Shown in pieces: positions 42,248 to 51,327 of a DNA stretch of 64,000 bases. The notes beneath the pieces are model-generated. The model worked only from the letters and a program-made list of their open reading frames with translations. It did no database searches and had not been told where the DNA came from. Source of the DNA: Verrucomicrobiales bacterium (GTDB lineage Bacteria; Verrucomicrobiota; Verrucomicrobiia; Limisphaerales; UBA11320). Numbering within the stretch: position 1 is the first letter of the stretch; every line of letters starts with the position of its first letter. The DNA is taken from positions 1 through 64,000 of the forward strand of contig JAEUHE010000035.1 in NCBI GenBank assembly GCA_016793885.1. The letters are read 5' to 3'. Position numbers and translations under genes: made by a program.

Positions 42248-43864
42248 ATGAAACCAACCACACTACCGCTACTGCTCACTTCGGCCGGACTCAGTCTGGC
42301 TGCCGTCTCGAGTTCGGTTCTCGCGTCGAGCCATCGCGAAGCGCCGACGATCACGAGCACCCCCAAAATGGATTGCACCGATTTCTACGCCTTCAACAGC
42401 TATGAAGCGGGACGTTCCAACTACGTCACCCTGATCGCCAATTACATCCCCTTGCAAGATGCCTATGGCGGGCCCAACTACTTCAGCATGGCCACCAACG
42501 CCATCTACGAGATCCATATCGACAACACTGGCGACGCCGTTGAGGACATCACCTTCCAGTTTAGCTTCAATCAGCGATACAACGCCATCAGCCTGCCGAT
42601 CGGCCCTGAAGGAAATCGCCGCACCAATGCCATCCCATTGATCATCGCCGGCCAAGTGACCAAGGACAGTCTCGGCGCCATCAACGTTCAGGAGCAGTAC
42701 ACCATGGTTCTGGTGCGCGGCCCTCGGCGCGAGCCGGTTTCCTGGTTCCCGGTGTTCAACCCGCGCACCGGGCGGCTCGATTTCGACAAGCCTCTCGACA
42801 ATATCGGAAATAAAACCCTCCCCGATTATGACAGCTACGCCAACCAATACATCTATGAGTTCGCGATCCCCGGCTGCCCCGACAAGGGCCGGGTGTTCGT
42901 TGGACAGCGCAAGGATCCCTTCGTGGTCAACCTGGGAGAGACCTTCGATTTGATCAATATCTCGACGAGCCCGCTTGGCCCGGTCGACGCCAATAAGGAC
43001 AGTCTCGCCGACAAGAATGTCACGTCCATCTGCCTCGAGATTCCCAAGAGCTGCCTCGTCGTGGGCGACAAGCCCACCATCGGAGCTTGGACCACTTCCA
43101 GCTTCATTACCACGGGCGGAAAATTTACTCAGGTCTCCCGCCTGGGCATGCCCCTCGTGAATGAGGTCGTCATCGGGCTGCCCGATAAGGATCGCTTCAA
43201 CACGAGTGAGCCCAAAAATGATCTCCAATTCATCGATTACGTGACCCACCCAACCCTCCCCGCCCTGATCGAGCTGCTCTATGGCGCAGCGGGAGCGAAG
43301 GCCCCGGCCGTGCCTCGCACCGATCTGGTTGCGGCCTTCGCGACGGGCTTGGACGGCCTGAACGCCAATGGGAGTGTTGGCGAGATGCAGCGACTCAACA
43401 CCTCGGTGCCGGCAAAGCCGGCAGCTGAGCAGAAGAACTTGGCGGCCCTCGCCGGAGACATCGCCGGTTTCCCCAACGGCCGTCGCCCGGGTGATGATGT
43501 CGTTGATATCGCGCTGCGCGTCGTCATGGGCGCTCTCGTTCCGGATGCTCCCAACCAGGCCGTTCCCTTCACCGATGGAGCCTATGTGGACGCCACGTTC
43601 TTCGACGAGAAGTTCCCTTACCTGCGCACTCCGCTCAAGGGCTCGCCGAATGACCCGACCATCAACATTCTTCTCAAGGCCGCGGCAAAAGTGAACGGCC
43701 CGTTTGAGAACGCCAAGGGTGCCAAGTGGGATGAGGCCAGCCAAACCTTGTCTGCCGACAAACTCCCCACCGCCGAGGGTTTTTACAAACTCCAAGCGGA
43801 CGGTAAGGTTAGCGTTGGAACCGTCGAGGTCGATGGTGACAAGGTTAAGCTCGGTCTGAAATGA
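42248..43864 (+). CDS. DUF4331 domain exported protein
   Basis: The 538-residue product starts with a signal peptide (LPLLLTSAGLSLAAVSSSVL, then ASSHREAPTI). The mature start and MDCTDFYAFNSYEAGRSNYV with LIANYIPLQDAYGGPNYFSM are typical of DUF4331, as is the late GRRPGDDVVDIALRVVMGAL segment. No function is established; members are secreted and often sit with TPR and HupE genes under ECF control. The frame continues upstream to 41807, but that is the antisense of the sigma gene. Its start lies 78 bases after a predicted ECF promoter that matches the sigma gene's own, so it is probably the main regulon output. Confidence 0.9.
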   Translation: MKPTTLPLLLTSAGLSLAAVSSSVLASSHREAPTITSTPKMDCTDFYAFNSYEAGRSNYVTLIANYIPLQDAYGGPNYFSMATNAIYEIHIDNTGDAVEDITFQFSFNQRYNAISLPIGPEGNRRTNAIPLIIAGQVTKDSLGAINVQEQYTMVLVRGPRREPVSWFPVFNPRTGRLDFDKPLDNIGNKTLPDYDSYANQYIYEFAIPGCPDKGRVFVGQRKDPFVVNLGETFDLINISTSPLGPVDANKDSLADKNVTSICLEIPKSCLVVGDKPTIGAWTTSSFITTGGKFTQVSRLGMPLVNEVVIGLPDKDRFNTSEPKNDLQFIDYVTHPTLPALIELLYGAAGAKAPAVPRTDLVAAFATGLDGLNANGSVGEMQRLNTSVPAKPAAEQKNLAALAGDIAGFPNGRRPGDDVVDIALRVVMGALVPDAPNQAVPFTDGAYVDATFFDEKFPYLRTPLKGSPNDPTINILLKAAAKVNGPFENAKGAKWDEASQTLSADKLPTAEGFYKLQADGKVSVGTVEVDGDKVKLGLK

Positions 43865-43909
43865 CAAGTAGCGTTCGGTGACTATGAGCTAAGTCAATAT
43901 TCCCAATCC

Positions 43910-43967
43910 GGCGGACTCCGGTCTCCCGCTTCCCGCTATAGAAGCCATCCACAGACCGGGGTCCGCC
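43910..43967. terminator. Long intergenic hairpin between DUF4331 and TPR genes
   Basis: Two 15-base arms (43910-43924 and 43953-43967) are inverted copies with one G-U compatible difference and a 28-base loop. There is no T run. It could be a partial terminator or an mRNA-stabilising stem between the two genes. Confidence 0.45.
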
Positions 43968-43995
43968 TCCTGGATCCGACCTAACAGCTCCTGCC

Positions 43996-45285
43996 ATGAA
44001 CCCTCCTCGAACTGGTCCCTGCCGCGGCCTCCTTCGTTCCGTTGTAGCGCACGCCGTCCCGGCGTGTTCCCGTTCCCTCGTCCTTCTCTTTCCCCGATCG
44101 TTCTTCCGCTCCGGCACTTGGATTGCCGCCTCGATGGGGTGCCTGCTCCTGTCTGACGGCCCGGTCGATGCGGTTCCGCGCATACCCCGTCACAACGATG
44201 AGGTCTTGGAGAAGCTTCCCACTACCCAGAATTACCTCCGTCGACGCTCCCCGGATCCAAGCCAATCCCCGTCGACGCTCCCCCTTGGCGAAGCCGTCGG
44301 CGAAGCCAGACGACTGGTGGATCTGGCGCGCACCGAATCCGACCCGCGCTACCTAGGTCGAGCCCAGGCGGTATTGGCCCCCTGGTATCAACTTTCCGAC
44401 CCCCCATCCGAGGTTCGACTGCTCCGGGCGATTGTCCGTCAGAGTAACCATGATTTTGAAGGTGCTCTTCGTGACCTCCAAGTCTGCCTCGAAGAGTCGC
44501 CATCGAATGCCCAGGCTTGGTTGGTTAAAGCCACCATCCATACCGTTCGCGGTGAATGGCAGGCTGCCCGTGATGCTGCCCTGGCGTTGACCCCCTTGAC
44601 GGAGCGACTGGTCAGCGCGTCACTGGCCGCTTCCATCGCCTCTCTGAACGGCCAAGCCGAAGAAGCCTGCCGGCTGCTGGAGAGCACCTTGTCGGGAGAC
44701 CGTGTCAAATCCCCTAGCCTGCGGCTCTGGGCTCACACTCTTCTTGCTGAAACCTATTCCCGACGCGGCCAATCCGCCGTTGCTGAGTCTCACTTTAAAG
44801 CGGCGATGCGCCTCGGGATTCGGGACGCCTACCTGCGTGGGGCGTATGCTGATTTCTTGCTGGCCGAAGGACGCCCTGCCGAGGTGCTTTCCCTCTTGAA
44901 CGAGACGACCCCGCCTGACGGATTGTTGCTTCGCCTGGCGTTGGCTGAGCACCGGATCCATCCGGGTTCTGCCTCCGTAGCCGCTCGCATCACCTCCCTC
45001 GCCCAACGATTCGAAGCGGCCCACCGACGGGGAGAGGCGGTCCATCAGCGAGAGGAAGCCATGTTTGAACTGCATCTCCGTAATCGTCCTCAGCGCGCCT
45101 GGGAACTGGCCAAGGCCAATTGGGCGGTGCAGCGGGAACCGGCCGATGTCAAAATCTTCCTCGAATCCGCTCTCGCCGTCGGACATAGTCCTACCGTGAA
45201 TCATTTGCGACACTGGCTGGCGGAGAGTGGATTGGAGGACGTCCATATCAGCCGACTGCTCACTCGGGAACAAGCCCGGCCATGA
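43996..45285 (+). CDS. TPR-repeat protein
   Basis: The 429-residue product has an N-terminal signal-like stretch (GTWIAASMGCLLLSDGPVDA) and tetratricopeptide-like repeats from about 110 to 300: DFEGALRDLQVCLEESPSNA, AWLVKATIHTVRGEWQAARD, HTLLAETYSRRGQSAVAESH and DAYLRGAYADFLLAEGRPAE. It likely scaffolds other proteins on the periplasmic side. The start is uncertain: bases 44042-44066 (TTGTAGCG and a CACGCCG/CGGCGTG dyad) look like repeat DNA, so the true ATG may be at 44134. The HupE/UreJ gene overlaps its stop by four bases, so they are probably coupled. Confidence 0.82.
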   Translation: MNPPRTGPCRGLLRSVVAHAVPACSRSLVLLFPRSFFRSGTWIAASMGCLLLSDGPVDAVPRIPRHNDEVLEKLPTTQNYLRRRSPDPSQSPSTLPLGEAVGEARRLVDLARTESDPRYLGRAQAVLAPWYQLSDPPSEVRLLRAIVRQSNHDFEGALRDLQVCLEESPSNAQAWLVKATIHTVRGEWQAARDAALALTPLTERLVSASLAASIASLNGQAEEACRLLESTLSGDRVKSPSLRLWAHTLLAETYSRRGQSAVAESHFKAAMRLGIRDAYLRGAYADFLLAEGRPAEVLSLLNETTPPDGLLLRLALAEHRIHPGSASVAARITSLAQRFEAAHRRGEAVHQREEAMFELHLRNRPQRAWELAKANWAVQREPADVKIFLESALAVGHSPTVNHLRHWLAESGLEDVHISRLLTREQARP

Positions 45286-46463
45286 GGCGGCACTCACTGG
45301 CAATTCTCCGGCCCGGGCGAACTCATTCATTCGGGTGGATGTGGCTTTGGGCTCTGCTGAGCTGGGTCTGCTCCGTCCCTTCCGCGGTCGCCCATCAGGC
45401 CAGCGACTCGTACCTGAGCCTCACCTGGACCAATCAAACCTGGGTCGGTCGCCTCGATCTCGCCATCCGGGACCTCGACGCCGTCTTCGGTCTCGATCTG
45501 GACGTCAATGGCTCGGTCACGTGGGGTGAGCTGAAAGCCGGCGAACCGGACCTTGCCGACTATGTGCTCACCAATGTGACCTTCGTCGCCGACGGCCGAA
45601 GCCTCGTGCCGCCGGCTTTGGAACTGATGGTCGATGACCACGATGGCGCGGGATTCGCCGTGTGGAGCTTTGTCCTGCCGTTAAAGGAAGTGCCCAAGAA
45701 CCTCGACGTGCGTTACGTTTGCATTTTTGAGGTCGACGCCCTCCATCGGGCCTTTGTGAAGGTCGACCGCGAGGGAACCATCTCGACCGCGATGCTGAGC
45801 CCGGCCGAGAACACCCACCGATTCGAGTTCCCTGCTGGGGCCGGCAGTGAGGCGGGGGTGAGTGACCGGTCCGCAGGCTTTGTTCGCGAGGGTGTGTTCC
45901 ACATCTGGACGGGATATGACCATGTTCTCTTCCTTCTCGCGCTGCTGATTCCTGCCGTGTTGCAGCGTTCGGACGGCCGGTGGCAGCCCGTGCCTGCCTT
46001 GCGGCCTGCCTTCTGGAGCGTGTTCAAAACCGTGACCGCCTTCACCGTGGCTCACTCGATCACTCTCACCCTGGCGGCCTTCGGTCTGATTCATTTGTCC
46101 CCCCGACTGGTGGAGCCCATCATCGCCGCGAGCGTGGTTTTGGCCGCGGCCAATAATCTTTATCCGGTGTTCCATGAACGGGGGTGGATCGTGGCCTTTG
46201 CGTTCGGTTTGATCCACGGTTTTGGCTTTGCGGGTGTCTTGGAAGGATTAGACCTTTCAGGAATGTCGCTGGCCTGGCCTTTGCTCGGGTTCAATCTCGG
46301 CGTGGAGCTGGGTCAGGCTGCCATTGTGCTCTTGTTCGTTCCCCTGGCGTTTGCTCTGCGGCACACCGGCTGGTACCGCTGGATAGGTCTACGCCTCGGA
46401 TCCGCTGCGATCGTTTTGTTGGCTTCGATCTGGTTCGTGCAACGGGTGACCGGGGGTCCTTAG
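45282..46463 (+). CDS. HupE/UreJ family membrane protein
   Basis: The 393-residue product has a signal peptide (MWLWALLSWVCSVPSAVAHQ), a periplasmic beta-rich domain (about 40-205) and a C-terminal HupE/UreJ-type membrane domain with six or seven helices: GVFHIWTGYDHVLFLLALLI, FTVAHSITLTLAAFGLI, VVLAAANNLYPVF, FGLIHGFGFAGVLEGL and FNLGVELGQAAIVLLFVPL. The conserved His and Asp residues suggest metal (nickel or cobalt) movement in the family, but this long extracytoplasmic form is not characterised. It overlaps the TPR gene by four bases and should be cotranscribed. The gene set DUF4331-TPR-HupE under an ECF factor suggests a common envelope task. Confidence 0.9.
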   Translation: MRRHSLAILRPGRTHSFGWMWLWALLSWVCSVPSAVAHQASDSYLSLTWTNQTWVGRLDLAIRDLDAVFGLDLDVNGSVTWGELKAGEPDLADYVLTNVTFVADGRSLVPPALELMVDDHDGAGFAVWSFVLPLKEVPKNLDVRYVCIFEVDALHRAFVKVDREGTISTAMLSPAENTHRFEFPAGAGSEAGVSDRSAGFVREGVFHIWTGYDHVLFLLALLIPAVLQRSDGRWQPVPALRPAFWSVFKTVTAFTVAHSITLTLAAFGLIHLSPRLVEPIIAASVVLAAANNLYPVFHERGWIVAFAFGLIHGFGFAGVLEGLDLSGMSLAWPLLGFNLGVELGQAAIVLLFVPLAFALRHTGWYRWIGLRLGSAAIVLLASIWFVQRVTGGP

Positions 46464-46489
46464 CTGGGCCGCAGTTCCCTCCCAACCTC

Positions 46490-46516
46490 CATTGTAGCGT
46501 GGGCCGTGTCGGCCCC
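46490..46516 (-). repeat. Partial tri-hairpin repeat (two of three dyads)
   Basis: The minus strand holds the GGGCCGACACGGCCC dyad (46502-46516) and the remnant of the central one (CATTGTAG on plus), but not the third hairpin. It lies just after the HupE stop. No gene is seen between 46464 and 46811. Confidence 0.65.
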
Positions 46517-46584
46517 TTGGGGCGACGCAACGGGACAGGATGAATAAGGTGGGTCGCGTTTTCACGTCTCGGCCGGGATGCCCC

Positions 46585-46672
46585 GAAAAGCTGTAGAGAG
46601 GGCTACAGCACTCCAAAAGGCATGCCTGCCTCGCGAAGCGTCTTGGAGTGCTGTAGCCCTCTACAGCTTTTC
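46585..46672. repeat. Large inverted REP-like repeat
   Basis: About 33 bases at 46585-46617 (AAAAGCTGTAGAG, GGCTACAGCACTCCAA) recur inverted at 46642-46672, with a two-base insertion as the only difference. The right arm and its tail CCGACGGAGTCG also match 6987-7026. It occupies the space before the Wadjet operon, and any promoter must lie within or after it (46673-46811). Confidence 0.75.
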
Positions 46673-46811
46673 CCTGCCGACGGAGTCGCCGAATCTCCGC
46701 CAGCACGGAAACGCCCTCACCAGGGTTGGTTCACCCGCCCCCCTCCCTGCTCCAAGCTTGCCTCCTCCCGCTCAATCAGGTAACGCAAAGGAGTATCGAT
46801 CGCCCGTTTTG

Positions 46812-48038
46812 ATGAAAGTTCCGCCGCAGACATTTTTTACCTTTTGCTCGAATCATGTCGCCCTCCTGCGCGCCTTGGCGGACAAGGGTGGCGAGATCTC
46901 GGAAGCGGAGGCTCTGCGCTGCATCCGTACCTGTCCCGGCCTGGCTGACGAACTTCCCGAGACGCCCTGGCGACGGCTTCGCGAGCTGCAAATCCTGGTT
47001 CCCACCGAACCGGGTAGCGATCTCTACCTGATGGCCGAGCCGGTCTCCCGCCTGCTCACCTATCTGTTCAACGAGGCCAATCCCGCCACACCGGAGATGA
47101 TCCGTGGGTACGTGCTGTCATTGGAAACCTGCGGACGCCAGCTTTCCCGCGCGCTCGAGGGTGAGGATGTCCCGGGAGTTGGGCTCGCGTTCGCCGAGAT
47201 CACCCAAACCTTGCGCCGCGTCTACGCCGATCTCGAGGAAACTCATCATGCCATCTTGCTCGAGGTCGCGCGCTACAAGTCAGAGCGCGAGCGCGTTTCC
47301 ATTCGCGACAAGTTCCGCCGCATCGTTCACTGGATGGAGCGCTACGTGGAACCCATGATCGAAATCGTGCGCGCGGACGGATCGCTCCGGGCGGTCTTCG
47401 ATGACACCGAGCGTCTCTTGTGTCTGGCTCGCGACAACGCGCTCTTCCACGACCATCCGGCGCTCCTGCGCAATCTTCGCTACCTGCGTCTCCTGGGGGC
47501 TCATGCGTTGCGAATCTTTGTGCAGTGTCGCAAAGAGATTCAGCCGTTGTACGATTCGCTCCGCCGTTCCAGCTTGATTGCCGAGGGTGCTGCTCGCGCT
47601 CTGGAAGCCCTGCAGAACGAGGGGCTGGAGGCGTGGGGCACTGCCCCCATGGTGGGCGTTTGTTCCCTGCGATTTCAGAGCGTTCCGGGCGATGCCGCGT
47701 TGGAGCATTCCGTCCGACGCGTGTTTCAGCATCCACCCGAACCTGCGCCGATCCTGGAGTTCTCCACCGAAGAATCGGCTCCTGCCGGCTTGATTCGCCG
47801 CTACTGGCTCAACTCCCTCCCCGGGCGCATTCGTCCGGCCATGCCGGTGAATGATCTGCTGGGTTGGATTGTCCAGGAACACCCGGACAAAGAAATCGGC
47901 GACGTGCTCGCCGGGTTCACCGAGCTTCTCTTTCACGAAGGATTCACCGCCCGATTTGTCGATGCCGACCCCCGTGAGTATCAGGCCAATGGCGGGGTCC
48001 TGGCCGGCACCCCGGTCGAGCTTGCTGTCTTGCGCTGA
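46812..48038 (+). CDS. jetA: Wadjet-like JetA (kleisin-type subunit)
   Basis: The 408-residue product is the first of four packed genes laid out like JetABCD. It begins with an N-terminal winged-helix-like part (FFTFCSNHVALLRALADKGG, EAEALRCIRTCPGL), followed by a long helical middle (about 90-250: EITQTLRRVYADLEETHHAI, SIRDKFRRIVHWMERYVEPM, LRNLRYLRLLGAHALRIFVQ) and a C-terminal domain near 285-400. This fits a kleisin of SMC complexes such as MksF, MukF and JetA. It would bridge the SMC heads of JetC and bind JetB in the cytosol. I assign the name mainly from gene order and neighbours. The ATG at 46812 is chosen because the upstream frame is repeat DNA. Confidence 0.75.
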   Translation: MKVPPQTFFTFCSNHVALLRALADKGGEISEAEALRCIRTCPGLADELPETPWRRLRELQILVPTEPGSDLYLMAEPVSRLLTYLFNEANPATPEMIRGYVLSLETCGRQLSRALEGEDVPGVGLAFAEITQTLRRVYADLEETHHAILLEVARYKSERERVSIRDKFRRIVHWMERYVEPMIEIVRADGSLRAVFDDTERLLCLARDNALFHDHPALLRNLRYLRLLGAHALRIFVQCRKEIQPLYDSLRRSSLIAEGAARALEALQNEGLEAWGTAPMVGVCSLRFQSVPGDAALEHSVRRVFQHPPEPAPILEFSTEESAPAGLIRRYWLNSLPGRIRPAMPVNDLLGWIVQEHPDKEIGDVLAGFTELLFHEGFTARFVDADPREYQANGGVLAGTPVELAVLR

Positions 48039-48062
48039 CCCTCCATTTTCTTATCGCCTATC

Positions 48063-48626
48063 ATGCTTCCTCACCTTGCTGACATTTTCGACCACTTGAA
48101 ACGAGGCTGCCACCTGGGGCCCGATGATGAGCCCGCCTTCTCCGCTCTGTGCGCCCGCTACGAGGAATATGCGGCTTACTTCGCTCCGCTGGGACTGCGG
48201 CTCGTCCGACATGATCGCGAGTTCTTTTACTTCGAGCCTGATAACCCCGAGAGCGTCCCGGATACGCTGCCTCGGATCGCGGTGTTCTCCTTCATACTGA
48301 TCGATCATGCCGCCAACCAAGGTCGACCCATTGAGGAGTTCATTTTCGGTCAGAATTTTCTGATGAGCAGCCTGCCGCATTTTACGCTCGATCGATACAC
48401 GGCTCTTTTGCGCCAGGTCGAAGTCCACGACGCTAAAGGATTGGAGTCCGTTCTGAAACACATGGAGCGCATCGGCTGGGTCAAATCCGTGGGACCCGAG
48501 GAGTTCCGCTTTCTTCGCCCGTTCCACCGAATCTTTTCCAAGTGTCTGGAGCTGGCTCAGAATCCTCCGTCACCTCCCGCACCCAACCCCGCTCAGACCC
48601 AGGACACTGCCGCCTCCGCCTCCTGA
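48063..48626 (+). CDS. jetB: Wadjet-like JetB (MukE/MksE-type subunit)
   Basis: The 187-residue product is mostly helical with a winged-helix look: LPHLADIFDHLKRGCHLGPD, FSALCARYEEYAAYFAPLGL, LVRHDREFFYFEPDN, VFSFILIDHAANQG and LESVLKHMERIGWVKSVGPE then EFRFLRPFHRIF. Size, order and the short FYFEP strand fit JetB/MksE (DUF4194-like) partners of the kleisin. The last 22 residues are a Pro/Ala/Ser-rich tail. The start is 24 bases after jetA and the stop is three bases before jetC, so stoichiometric production is likely. Confidence 0.75.
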   Translation: MLPHLADIFDHLKRGCHLGPDDEPAFSALCARYEEYAAYFAPLGLRLVRHDREFFYFEPDNPESVPDTLPRIAVFSFILIDHAANQGRPIEEFIFGQNFLMSSLPHFTLDRYTALLRQVEVHDAKGLESVLKHMERIGWVKSVGPEEFRFLRPFHRIFSKCLELAQNPPSPPAPNPAQTQDTAASAS

Positions 48627-48629
48627 CCT

Positions 48630-51326
48630 ATGCCTACTGGCCCCCAGAAAATCATCCTGATTGGCTCCGGTCGCTATATGTACGCGGAGGTCGAGTTGAC
48701 CGGCGCTTTGCAGATCGTCGGCCCTAACAACACCGGCAAGACGACGCTGATCAACACGCTCCAGTTCCTGTATCTGGATGATCGGCGGAATATGGATTTC
48801 GGCTCCTACACCCCGGAGCAAACGCGGGACTTTTACTTTCCTTCGCAATACAGCTACGTCCTGTTTGAATGCCTGGGTGCTCAAGGGGTCTGCGTGATTG
48901 GATGGCGTGGACAGAGTAAAACGCATGGCGGAGATCCCGAACGATTCTGCTATCTCGGGGCTTATGAGGAATCCGACTTTCTGGACGAGAAACGGCAGGT
49001 GCGTGAACCTCAAGACGTTAATGCTCGCCTCGCATTCAAGCAGTTCAAATCGATCCGCAGTGCTCAGGAACATCGGGAGCTGCTGTTGTCTTCCACGGGT
49101 GCCGGCACGCGCGGCCTAGGAATTGTCAGCCTCCGTGATCCTGACAAGTATCCCCAGTTTCGGGAGACGCTCAAGAATCTGCTCACCCTCAATGCCATCA
49201 CTCAGGAGCAAATGCGGGATCGCCTGCTGATGCTGGCGGACATCCCGCCGGATCGAACCGCTCTCGATGCCCGGGAACTGTTTGGCGAGGATTACGACCG
49301 CATTCGCGAGCGACGTGAACGTCTGCTGCGGTTCAAAAAGCACCAAGGCCTCGTCGAACGGCTGGTGGAACAATCCACGGCGCGAGACCTCTGCCGCGGC
49401 GAGCTGATGTATCGTTGGACCGACCTGCGTGGGAAGCGGCAGGAATTTGAGAAGGAACACGAGAAACAGTTGGCCGGGCTGCGGGAGACTCAGACGCGGC
49501 ATGAACATCGCCTTCGCGAGATGGACGCCGAATTGCTCGATCGACGTACCGACGTCAATCGGTTCTCCGAACAGAAGGGCGGGTTCCAGGTTCAGCTGGA
49601 GCAGCTAGCGCGGCTCGACAAGGAATTCTCCGACTATGTCCAGGAGCTCGAACATGCGGCGATCGCCAATTTGGGGGAATCCATTCGTCTGCTCACCAAC
49701 CAGCTTGCGGATGCTCAGGGTGAATCCCGCGAGAAGGCGCGGCAGAAGCTCGACTTCTTTTCCGAGCAAGTTCGACACAAGGAGCAGACGATCCAAAGCT
49801 TCCACAACGTCGCGGTTACTGCGCTGCGCAAGCACTTCACCGACGATGAGCTGAATCGTCTCTTCCGACTCTTCAACCGGAACCTCCTCGAATACCCGAT
49901 GGGACCCGAGGGCATCAACGTGGTGCGCGAGAAGGAGGTCCTGCGGATGCTCCGAGCTTTGCTCGAACAGCTTTCCGATGACGGACTCCAAGATCCGGCC
50001 TTTGCCATCCGATTCCGCGGCAGTGAACTTCCATTGGCCGGGCTCGAGAACATCGAGGCGGTGCAGGAGCGGCTGGAGGAGGATCGGGACAAATTGGCAT
50101 ATTGGCAGAATGTTCTCCGCGCGATCGAAGAGCGCGAGAAGCTGGAGCAAGAGCTTCAAGCGCGGCGTCACGAACTCACTCTCAAGAACACTCGCCAGGT
50201 GCGGTACGAAGAGTATCAGAAGGCCAAGGCTAACGAGCCGCGCTGGTCTTCCGAACTCAAGGCCATCACCGACGGGATCACAGCCGCTCAGAACCGGATC
50301 GCCAAATTGGTGAAAGAGCAGACCGTGGCGCTGCGGTCACGGGAGGAGGCCGAGGATCTGATCCGCAAAACGGAAGACACCTTCAATCGGGTGATGGGTA
50401 ACTTCGGCCTGTGTGTGTTCCCTGAGTTCGAAGTAGGTCCGCGGGTCGTGACCGATACCCCTAACGACTTTGATGCCGCCATTGCACTGTTCTTGCGTCA
50501 GCAGGACCAGCAGAACCGCGCGAGCGATGAAATCCGAAGGATCCTGGTGGATGTTGAGCGCTGGTTCGGTGAGGAGTTTCGTGGCGATACGGAGGATCAA
50601 ACGGTCCAGCGATTACGTGAAGAATTGGAAGCGCTCGGTGAGCGGGAGGAGGCGTTGACTCGCGATTGGAACGCGCATCTCCACGCCATCCGTGCCACCT
50701 TCGACCGGATCCTAAAGGAGCTTGGCCATGTCTATAGCGCGCGTGATGATCTGAACCGCGCGTTCGCTAAAGTTCAGGTCTCCAATCTGAAATCGCTCCG
50801 CATGGATGTGAAGGAGCAGAGCGATCTGGTGGCTTGGATTCGCAGCCTGGCCGACGCCGAGCAGCCTGGACTTTTCGACGACGACACCAGCCTGTCCTCC
50901 ACCATGAAGAACTTCCGGCACAAGCTGGAAGGTAATCCGGTGGTGCGCTTCGCCGATCTCTTCACTCTCGGTTTCACTGTCGTCGGTGCCGACGATCGCA
51001 AACACAGTTATCACGATCTGCGCCAGATCGAATCCCATGGCACCACCATCACCATCAAGGTGCTGTTCAATCTGTTGCTCCTGAAGAGCCAACTGCGGCG
51101 TGAGGACTGTCAGGTGCCGTTCTTCTTGGACGAGATTCAGATTCTGGATCCTGCCAACCGGCACGCGATTCTGGCAACGGCCCGCAAACTCGGTTTCCTC
51201 GCCATCACCGCAGCTCCGGAAGCTGTCAGCGAAGTGGATGCCCTGTATTTCCTGCAAGCGAACAAAGGCTGGATCGTGTTGCGGCAGAAGCATCGGATTG
51301 GAGTCAAAGGGCGAGCGGCCTCCTGA
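48630..51326 (+). CDS. jetC: Wadjet-like JetC (SMC/MukB-type ATPase)
   Basis: This 898-residue protein has a Walker A motif near the start (IVGPNNTGKTTLINTLQFLY, residues 29-48), long coiled-coil arms (about 220-350 and 490-720, rich in Glu, Arg, Leu and Gln), and a C-terminal half-head with a signature-like SHGTT at 802-806 and Walker B PFFLDEIQILD (Asp834, Glu835). It would be the loop-extruding motor of the complex. The key ATPase residues are intact, so it is probably active. It is shorter than typical JetC proteins (usually about 1100 residues), so the arms are compact. It ends one base before jetD. Confidence 0.9.
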   Translation: MPTGPQKIILIGSGRYMYAEVELTGALQIVGPNNTGKTTLINTLQFLYLDDRRNMDFGSYTPEQTRDFYFPSQYSYVLFECLGAQGVCVIGWRGQSKTHGGDPERFCYLGAYEESDFLDEKRQVREPQDVNARLAFKQFKSIRSAQEHRELLLSSTGAGTRGLGIVSLRDPDKYPQFRETLKNLLTLNAITQEQMRDRLLMLADIPPDRTALDARELFGEDYDRIRERRERLLRFKKHQGLVERLVEQSTARDLCRGELMYRWTDLRGKRQEFEKEHEKQLAGLRETQTRHEHRLREMDAELLDRRTDVNRFSEQKGGFQVQLEQLARLDKEFSDYVQELEHAAIANLGESIRLLTNQLADAQGESREKARQKLDFFSEQVRHKEQTIQSFHNVAVTALRKHFTDDELNRLFRLFNRNLLEYPMGPEGINVVREKEVLRMLRALLEQLSDDGLQDPAFAIRFRGSELPLAGLENIEAVQERLEEDRDKLAYWQNVLRAIEEREKLEQELQARRHELTLKNTRQVRYEEYQKAKANEPRWSSELKAITDGITAAQNRIAKLVKEQTVALRSREEAEDLIRKTEDTFNRVMGNFGLCVFPEFEVGPRVVTDTPNDFDAAIALFLRQQDQQNRASDEIRRILVDVERWFGEEFRGDTEDQTVQRLREELEALGEREEALTRDWNAHLHAIRATFDRILKELGHVYSARDDLNRAFAKVQVSNLKSLRMDVKEQSDLVAWIRSLADAEQPGLFDDDTSLSSTMKNFRHKLEGNPVVRFADLFTLGFTVVGADDRKHSYHDLRQIESHGTTITIKVLFNLLLLKSQLRREDCQVPFFLDEIQILDPANRHAILATARKLGFLAITAAPEAVSEVDALYFLQANKGWIVLRQKHRIGVKGRAAS

Positions 51327-51327
51327 C

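Noticed and set aside
42269-43867. 532-residue open frame on the minus strand
   Set aside because: It is an antisense shadow of the DUF4331 gene; the plus strand carries the signal peptide and family motifs.
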